From assembly GCA_029215795.1 (NCBI GenBank), contig JARDYH010000003.1, positions 93,466,609 to 93,530,608 on the forward strand: DNA of 64,000 bases, in the 5' to 3' direction. Position numbers and translations under genes: made by a program. Positions 56,631 through 64,000 of the stretch are shown in pieces. The notes beneath the pieces were generated by a model, which saw nothing but the letters and a program-made list of their open reading frames with translations, had not been told where the DNA came from and searched no databases. Origin of the DNA: Anniella stebbinsi (taxonomy: Eukaryota > Chordata > Lepidosauria > Squamata > Anniellidae). The first letter of the stretch is position 1. Every line of letters starts with the position of its first letter.

Positions 56631-56686
56631 TATATTCCTTAGAATGAGAGAAGGCTCTCTGAATTCGGAATCCGCACTGAAGTTAT
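56503..56686 (-). CDS. FAM107B: FAM107B first coding exon of the short isoform
   Basis: The exon runs from an acceptor (tgcattacag, cut before 56686) to a GTAAGAAAT donor at 56502. ATG at 56630-56628 (A at -3, G at +4) begins [20 protein letters not shown] and the exon codes 42 residues plus two bases of an arginine codon. The 56 bases before the ATG are open in the same frame ([18 protein letters not shown]), so the exon could also be internal to a longer protein. Longer FAM107B isoforms with extra N-terminal sequence are known in mammals, which fits this reading. Confidence 0.93.
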
Positions 56687-58740
56687 CTGTAATGCACAAA
56701 AAACATTCTTGCTCAGTCAACTTTATTCAGCAACAAATATCTCCTAATGCTAATACTAATGGGACAAGCATTTGTCTTATCAAATAGTTAAATGTTTTAA
56801 ATATTAATTCATTAGAACAGGAATAAAGTGTAGAGGATTCTGTTAAAAAACATTTCCTAGAGTTCTTCTGAGTCCAGTCTCATCCCTACAGAAAATTACA
56901 GAAAATTATTCCAAATCACATGGAAATCTGGTCCGCACGATTACTGCAGTTACAGTATTGCCACAGTGGGTTGCGGTGTGCGCTGGTGGCCATTGTGAAT
57001 ATTCAAGCTGCAGCAGGTGGGAGCTGCAGCTTATCATGATGTGTGAACCCAATGAGGGAGGACTGTTTTTGGCGTCCTTCGTTAACAAACCATCCACAAC
57101 CCATGGGCTATTTTTGGTGTGTTGGGGTTGCACCCTTGATAGGCTACGGTGACCACTCACTGTGGCTTGAATATTCACAATGGCCACCAGCACATGCCAC
57201 AACGAGTGGGTTGGGGCGATTGTGTGAACCAGCCCGAAGAGCCCTTCTTCCCACAGTCAACACTATGGGTTCTGTAGTAATATTACCCCAAAGGCACACC
57301 ATAATGACAGCCATTTATGTCTGCCATAAGGTTTCTCCAAAACTCTGCATTCTTTCCTAGCGATGCTGGCAGGTACAGTATATGCATGGAAGAAAAGGGG
57401 AGGCCATGTGGTTCAACTAGAACAGGAGAGGGGAGATTAGGACATGGCTATTGATAAATAAGGAGTGTGTCAAAGAGAGAGATTCCAACTTCTACAAGCC
57501 TGGGCAACAAGGAACCTTAGTGCCATTTCTATCACGTGACAACAGCAAAAGATAGACTGCCTCGACACATCAGAAGTCAAATTGGTCAATACATAAAATA
57601 GTTGACAAAATTTACCTGTGAACCCTTCATATCAGCCACATTTATCACAACCTTCTGCCTCATTCTAAAGAGTCATTTTCTCAGTGGGCTTGGGGTTGGC
57701 CCATGAATCCTAATTAATATGTTTCCCATGTAGCAGAACACACTGGCCATTTGGATGGTCAGTTCAGAACCACTTGGAAAGAGGGCTGGCAAACTGGCTT
57801 GCCCATGCTTGAGCTTGGAGTTGACTGGCAGAGTTGCTAAAAGATTTCTAAAGAAAAGTAGGCTTTGCCTCCCACAACCCTTTTAATACCTGCTCAGATA
57901 TTCTGGGCACACTCTCTTCCAAATCGACACTGCAAAAGCTATCTTGAACTTCCCACCAAAAATGGGAGTTTGGAAAACTTCTAAGGGTCTAAACATTAAA
58001 TTACACTGTATTTATTTATACTCTGCCTTTCCACCATAGCAATAGTGGTCAATGCAGACAACAATAACAGGAACCAAAATTTAGAATAAACAAATAAAAA
58101 TACTGACTTAAAACAAATACATTAAAAACATAGAAGACCACAACAATTAAAGACTAAGAACAGTGCCCAACTAACAGAGGTTTGTCCATACTAAGTGTAG
58201 GGGGCCGGATCAGCCAAACAGCTACCAGAAACCCATCTGGACTCCACATTAATTCAAGAGAAAGGAACATATTCATTGCCACTGCAATGACTCCTTAAGG
58301 AACATAAGGGTTTCAAGCACTATCCAAAGTTCCAGTGCTAATAGCTGCTCCTGCACAGGAGTCAAGCCTTGGTCTGGCCCTAACTTTGGAACAAGAAAAT
58401 AAAGTTGCTCCTACTTGCTGGGGCTGTGCCATGAGTCTGGGAACAGAATGCTAGGAGCCCTTAGAAGTGGAGGACATGCCACCTGTGGCCATGAAGAGGG
58501 CAGTAGTGTGTTTTCTTCTTTCCGAGAGTGCCCAAGCTTGTTGCTTCCTGACAGCTTTTAGTGACCGCTGCTGAGTCACTGGTCATCTCCATCTACACAG
58601 TGTCAGTAAAGTAGCTCATAAAAATTAGGCTACGTCTTTAAGCTGTAATCAAGTACCAACCTCATCTCAAAACAATGTTTTTTATATCGCTTAAATCTAC
58701 CATGCACAAAAATCACACCCACCTACCCACTGGTTTCCTT
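56687..58740. other. FAM107B upstream intron or 5' flank, with foldback at 56930-57235
   Basis: Upstream on the minus strand of the start-codon exon. A foldback spans about 56930-57235: 'ggccattgtgaatattcaag' against 'cttgaatattcacaatggcc'. The remainder holds no recognised exon or repeat family. Confidence 0.45.
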
Positions 58741-59046
58741 TCAAAATGTAGTCAACATCTCTTGTAAAATTATTTTGAACAAATTAATGGGCTGAATCCA
58801 TGATCTGCCTTCTAAGAGAGGAAGGGACTTTACACTTGTGGAAGGTCCCATTGCCCAATTTTTGAGAATTGCCCTCCCCCCACACCACAGTTCATCCCAT
58901 TCAGCAAGGCCTCCTGGCTCTCTGTGTAACATTTTCAGGGAGAGTTGGAAGGGTTGGGGCAGTCGGATACTGCCCATGGCTTCTTATGATATTTCACATG
59001 CAGCTTATGTTTACATTTTGCGACATGGTCTCTGAAGACCTTAGAG

Positions 59047-59180
59047 CAGCCTTCCAACCAGGTGCCCTCCAGATGTTTTGGATTTCAACTCCCATGAGTC
59101 CCAGCCAGCATGACCAATGGTCAGGAATCCTCGGAGCTGTGGTCCAAAACATCTGGAGGGCACCAAGTTGATAAAAGCTG
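59047..59180. mobile_element. Palindromic hAT-like MITE copy (134 bp)
   Basis: Starts CAGCCTTCCAACCAGGTG, ends GATAAAAGCTG. The flanks CCTTAGAG and CCTTACAG agree in 7 of 8 positions. Interior 'tttcaactcccatgagtccc' with 'tggtccaaaacatctggagg'. It is the best-defined copy of this family. A degraded relative lies at about 59808-59925. Confidence 0.75.
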
Positions 59181-60294
59181 CCTTACAGAAATATGAGCTT
59201 TCAGCTACCTCTCTAAACCATTGGGGATTTAACAGCTAATCCTCATCTGCTGCCGCAAACCATTTGGTACCAAACATACCAAATGTTTTGCTCCAAATGC
59301 CAAATCTCTGAAACTTTAAATATTTAGCTACTTCAATAATATCGCAATTCCCTTACCTTGTTCTGTGCCTCCCAAATTCTTTCCCTCATTTAAAAATCAC
59401 TGAAGCACAAAGCTGGTAAAACTTTGCCTGCTACAACGAGAAATGTAGAGACACATTTCAAAAGGTAAATCATTTTTACGGTACAGTTGTCTTAAAGAGA
59501 TAAGATAAGGTGAAGTTCGTTTAAAGGAATACAAACTCCTGTCAGCTTAGTAAACAGGGAAGTCTAGTGTTCCAGGCATGTCAATATAAAATGATGCAAC
59601 TTGTAAACTCACAAAGGCAGTTAACTTTTAGCAGAGAGCTTGTACCCATATTTAACCCAAGACATTTCACTTATGGCTATTTGCAGAGTGCAAACAGAGA
59701 ACTATCAGTTTAATTATTAAGCTAGAAATGCATCTTTTTCCATGTAAGAGGGTTTGCAAAACCTATGTTCATTGGGTGTGATGTAGAAGTCTACCCAAAC
59801 CTTTAAGGCGAGGGTGGGCAACTTGTAGTCCAAAACATAAGCAGGAACACAACTAGTTGTACTGGCTAGGACTAATGTGAGCCGTAGGCCAAAACATCTG
59901 GCGGCCAAATGTTTCCCACTCCTGATTTAAAGAGACAGTTCTGTTTAAGGTAGCTGCTTGGTAGGCAAACACACCAAAGAAACTTCTGACTACAAAAACT
60001 GTTCATGCCTACACAGGCTAATAGGCGTGGCTAAGAAACTGAGCTACAAATGAAGAAACCCCCAGCCTGAATCTTGGCTCTGCCACTTAAGAAAACCACT
60101 CCTTCTTACCACTCTGCCCCAAAATGCAAAGTGGAGATAATATTACCTACCCACTGTGTACTGCCAGGATTACAAGATAAAGCTGCATTTGGAACTTACT
60201 AAAGCACTCTATAAAATGCTATGTGCTGCCATCTATGGGCACAAGGACCAATGGCTATAAGCTTATCATTAATCTGAACCTGTCAAGAGGAAGG

Positions 60295-60670
60295 GCAAGA
60301 AAGATGGGGAGGGTCCTGGGGATCAAGTCTTACCAGGAAAGGTTGAAGGATTTTTAGGTCTGCCGAAGAGAAAACTCAGAAGGAGTAGGATAGCCATCTC
60401 CAGACATTTAAAGGGCTGTCACATAAATTAAGAAATAATTTAAATCAAATAAATAAACAAATTAGAAATACATAGACAGAGCAAGTTTGTTCTCTGATGC
60501 TCTTAGAAGGTAGGACTCAAACTACAGGCTTCAAATTACAAGGAAGGGGATTTTGACTAAATATTACAAAGGACTTCCACTGCTCTGGAAAGTGGTGGCC
60601 TGTTCTTTGCTAGAAGTTTTAAATCAGAGGCTGGATCACTACCTATCAGGGATGCCAAAGCAGCACATTT
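60295..60670 (+). mobile_element. CR1-like LINE 3' end remnant
   Basis: 'aggaaaggttgaaggatttt', 'gatagccatctccagacatt', 'aaagggctgtcacata' and 'gagcaagtttgttctctgat' follow the order of the CR1 ORF2 end and 3' UTR. An insertion near 60425-60475 is AT-rich. Inactive. Confidence 0.65.
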
Positions 60671-60689
60671 CCTACATTAGTTGGACTTT

Positions 60690-61932
60690 CTAGAAGAAGT
60701 GGATCTCGCCATAGTTATAACATGCCTTAATCACCTCTCAGCTAGATTAATGCAATGAGCTCTACGTGGGGCTGCCCATGAAGAGTGCTCGAAACGACAG
60801 CTAGTGCAAAATGCAACAGCCATATTGCTTTCTGGCATACATTTTTAGGCCATATTATACCAGCCTTGCATTCAATTGTATTGGATTCCGATTTGTTTCC
60901 AGGCCCAATTCATTTAAGGCCTATAAAGCCTTAAATGAACGTTCCATAGGTTGTGATAATCTTCTGAAGCCCTGTTGTAATTCCCACCACGTAAAGAGTC
61001 TCAGTTGGTAATAATGCGAAACAGGGCCATTTCTCTGGCAGCACCGCAGTTCTAGGGCTTCCTTCCCAATACCTTCTAGATGGACGGCGGAAACATTTTT
61101 ATCCCGACAGGCTTTTAATGGTTTTTAATATGAGGTTAAAGTTTTAAACTCTGTTCTCCTTCGTTTGAATACTATTTTCATCCTGCTATTTGGTTTTGTA
61201 GTTGTTTATTTACAGCATTTTTACCTCACCCTTCATCAGTCTGCTAGCGAGGCTTTCAAAGACAAGCCACTGCCCTCATGATTACAATTAGGGGTGTGCA
61301 CGCCAAAAAATATTGTCTTTTATCGTTACCGTCATTTTGGACAAAAAAAATATCGTCTTCATTCGTATCTTAGGTGATTCGTATCATCTTCACGATAATT
61401 ATCATTAAAAAATGATATTTTTGGCAGAAAGAAAAAATGCCTATAACTTCTGTATTTTAAAAGTTAGAGGCTTGAAACTTGGTTGCAGTGCTTATGGGGT
61501 ATGCCTACATATGTGTATGAAATTTGAGATCGATCCCGCCAACCCTTGATTTTATATGATTTTTTAAAAGATCGTTTCCGTTCTGACAGATCAGAATGAC
61601 AGCTCGCCCCGTGTGTTCATACTTAGGCATACCCCATAAGCACTGTAACCAAGTTTCAAGCCTCTAACTTTTAAAATACAGAAGTTATAGGCATTTTTAT
61701 ATGGCAGTCCGATAAAACGATAAAATCACCCAAAAATTATCGTGTCCGATTATTATCGTAGGTTTTCTATCGTATCGTCATCGTAACTTTTAGGCACGAT
61801 AGAGAGCATATCGTATCGTTATCGTAAGTTCTAACGATACGATATACATCCCTACTTACAATCTAAAAGACATGACAGAAAATAGAACTTTGGATATTGG
61901 GACGTATAAAAATGAAATAAATAAATAAATGA
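60690..61932 (+). mobile_element. L2-like LINE, RT region to tail, split by a foldback element
   Basis: 'ctagattaatgcaatgagct' (RLDYCN-like), 'ctagtgcaaaatgcaacagc' (LVQNATA) and 'tttaaggcctataaagcctt' (FKAYKAL) mark the RT end, with frameshifts. The 3' tail 'ttgggacgtataaaaatg' plus (AAAT)n resumes at 61895-61932, after the foldback element at 61289-61854. Confidence 0.65.
61289..61854 (-). mobile_element. Foldback hAT-like element (566 bp), second copy
   Basis: It is the same family as 55755-56421 in opposite orientation. Starts TAGGGGTGTGCACGCC, ends CGATATACATCCCTA. The flanks ATTACAAT and CTTACAAT match in 7 of 8 positions. It interrupts the L2-like LINE, so it is younger than that LINE. 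Confidence 0.88.
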
Positions 61933-62739
61933 AAAAGGTTTTGGAAGGGAGAGAGGAAGAAAGCAAATCGTAAGCATTAGTTCTGAGTTTCAAAGTTCTT
62001 ATAGGTGTTTTTTCTAAAGAGATTAATGCTGAAGTCCCCTCCCTATGATTCTATGTCTAGAAGTCTTCTATCAATGAAGGGTGTAAACAGTGTTCTCTAG
62101 ATGAGCTCCGAGGAAAGAGTCTCTCTCCCCTTTCCTTCAAAGAGAGGAGATGCATGAAGCACCAAAAAGATGATGCATAAACGATTCAAGCATTTTCCTT
62201 TTATCTTTCCAATAAAATGTCTGAAGCAGTGACTAGTATTTCCCACACAGGGAGATAAATACGTTTCAGATGAACCTCTCTCTAACATGTTGAAGTACTA
62301 CTTTGGATATTATATTGTTAAGTGTAAGAAGGGGATACATCAAGTCATGTCAGCCAGATCTGTGCATGTCAAGATGCCTGCAGCTAATAACATCTGGAAA
62401 TAAACACCTTTCCTGACACCAGGAATTATTTCTTGCACTTTGTGAACCTCATTACAATAATATCTTCCAACTGTATGGGGTTGGAGCTAAAGGTAGTGAA
62501 GTAAAAAGAAGAGGGCACGTGCATGGAATAACCAACTATTATTCAAGCATTTACATCTATGCACAGTTTAAATGTCTGTTAAACACACAATTTACTGTAA
62601 GTAGTGGACTATTATCCATGCCAATCCCACAGTTCAAAGCACAGGGGTTGTCCGCTAAGACTATAAGGCACCAGCTAAACCAGCCTGTAAGAAAAAGCTA
62701 ACTTTTAAAATCACAAAATATCAGTGCAAATACTTACTG

Positions 62740-63180
62740 TTAATTATAGTTTATATGCTCTGTTATGTAGCAAGGGGCTTTTTTCACAAATCCATCCCAT
62801 TGCTTGTAGAATTAATGGGGGAGGCTAAGGTGAACTTTATGAGTCTGGCAAGCTACATGCAATTAAACCAGTCACGCCTGAAAAATAAAATCCTAACATT
62901 ATCGCCAAATGTTTTCTCGATTAGACTGGTAGCAAGGGTGGCCAGCCGAGCATTCTTGCTAGATCTAAGAAACATGGCGATAATTCCAGCAGTTAATGGA
63001 ATCATTAATTACAGACACAGAGTATGTTGCCCTGTACCTATTCATCCTAGTGGGAAAGGTAGAAGAAAACAAATGTTTGGGGGTGGTGGGTGGAGAGGCA
63101 GTAATCCTCTGCGGAACACAGAAATAACATCAGATGAGTTTGTTGCTTGTGTTTGTGACTTCCAATTATAATACTTACAT
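62740..63180. promoter_or_regulatory. Candidate conserved noncoding element upstream of FAM107B
   Basis: About 440 bp without repeats, containing 'ttaatggaatcattaattac', 'gaattaatggggg' and 'cattatcgcc' (homeodomain/POU-like cores). A 138-codon plus-strand frame at 62755-63171 is open across it, but the translation resembles no family I know and has no splice or start context to support it. A long chance frame in a constrained AT/GC-balanced enhancer is more likely. Confidence 0.4.
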
Positions 63181-63317
63181 TCGTTGTAGGTCCCAGTTAC
63201 TAAAACAGTAACGCACTCATCTAATGTCACCCAGTTGAGTATTTTAATGCCTACAACTCCTTAGCTAGAAAATACACAACATTTGTTTTCTCCTACCTTG
63301 CCCATTAGGATGAGTAC

Positions 63318-63550
63318 CAAAGTGTGATGTAGTGGTTAGAGTGTTGGACTGAGACTCAGGAGATCCGGGTTCTAGTCCCCACTCAGCCCTGGAAGCTTGC
63401 TGGGTGACTTTGGGGCAGTCACTGACTCTCAGCCCTACCTATCTACCTCACAGGGTTGTGGAAGGATAAAATGGGAGGGAAAGAGGATCATGTAAGCAGC
63501 CTTGGTTTTTTTGCAAGTGGAAAAAAGGTGGGACATAAATATAATAAATA
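63318..63550 (+). mobile_element. Sauria-type SINE, near full length
   Basis: The tRNA-like head 'gtgtgatgtagtggttagag', 'ggactgagactcaggagatc', with B-box-like GGGTTCTAGTCCC, is followed by 'gcttgctgggtgactttggg', 'tcactgactctcagccctac', 'cctcacagggttgtgg', and a tail 'gtgggacataaatataataa'. It is the best-preserved SINE in the window. Confidence 0.85.
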
Positions 63551-64000
63551 ATAGGTTGCATAAAAGAATTTTAACTAAGCAGAATCTTCTCATTAGAATA
63601 TATACTCAAAATCACACTTCCAAGGAGGGTAAGAGGGTAAGAAGCATTTCAAGGCTAACATCTTCATAACAAGAGATGTTACGGTGCCTTGTTATCTGCT
63701 CTGTGTAACTGTGCTAAGTTTGTTCTCGTCTTCCATGACACAATGCAGTAACTTCCTGCTGAACCATAATGGAAGTGAAGAAGTGAGTGGGGATGCCCAA
63801 ATACTCCCTTTCTTATCCACCATGCTTATGCTGAGCTCACAGCACAGGTGGGTGGTAGCAAGACAAGCTCACCCATATTCTCAGAGGAAGAAATCATCAG
63901 TGCAGGCGATGAGGCTTCCACAGTACTATAGTGGCTTCCCTAAATACATTCCAAGTAATCCATCGTCAGTAGCCTCCATGAACACTGTAAGCAACAACTC
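63551..64000. other. FAM107B 5' flank or upstream intron, no gene seen
   Basis: No exon or repeat family recognised. Confidence 0.4.

Noticed and set aside
63318..63400. tRNA-like sequence with A and B boxes
   Set aside because: It is the head of a SINE that continues into SINE body and tail; no full cloverleaf or acceptor stem.

Overview
The window is vertebrate nuclear DNA, most likely from a squamate reptile (lizard type). The evidence is intron-bearing genes with GT/AG splice sites, together with CR1, L2-like and L1 LINE remnants, tRNA-derived SINEs resembling Sauria SINEs, and very many short palindromic DNA transposons. The species cannot be fixed from sequence alone.

Two protein-coding loci are recognisable, both on the minus strand. 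At 43430-56686 lie the three coding exons of FAM107B (56503-56630, 44155-44305, 43430-43546). They join in frame to a complete 131-residue protein, and the exon holding the start codon is also open upstream of that ATG. At 4566-4610 lies a short first coding exon, MAAQRAPESALSLLM, followed by a consensus GTAAGT donor. It matches the N-terminus of FRMD4A, a FERM-domain scaffold protein. The other FRMD4A exons would lie to the left of the window. FRMD4A and FAM107B are neighbours in the same orientation on human 10p13, so the order here fits conserved synteny.

Layout: 1-4563 is FRMD4A intron 1. 4566 to about 5400 is its first exon and presumed promoter side. About 5.4-39.5 kb is intergenic and repeat-rich, with a few repeat-free AT-rich blocks that look like conserved noncoding elements. 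About 39.5-43.4 kb is the presumed FAM107B 3' UTR. 43.4-56.7 kb holds the FAM107B exons and introns, the large intron being full of foldback transposons. 56.7-64 kb is an upstream FAM107B intron or 5' flank, with one long repeat-free block at 62.74-63.18 kb.

The most striking content is the mobile DNA. Five copies of a ~318 bp palindromic element (TAGGSTGACC...GGTSASCCTA) each sit between 8-bp direct repeats, which points to hAT-type transposition. Three foldback elements of 566-887 bp also end in TAGGG/CCCTA with 8-bp target duplications. Five copies of an unusual GCGC-rich ~345 bp element appear to carry 3-bp duplications. A ~1.15 kb imperfect inverted repeat at 13.19-14.35 kb has one of the hAT copies in its loop. 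No bacterial-type genes, CRISPR arrays, rRNA genes or genuine tRNA genes were seen.
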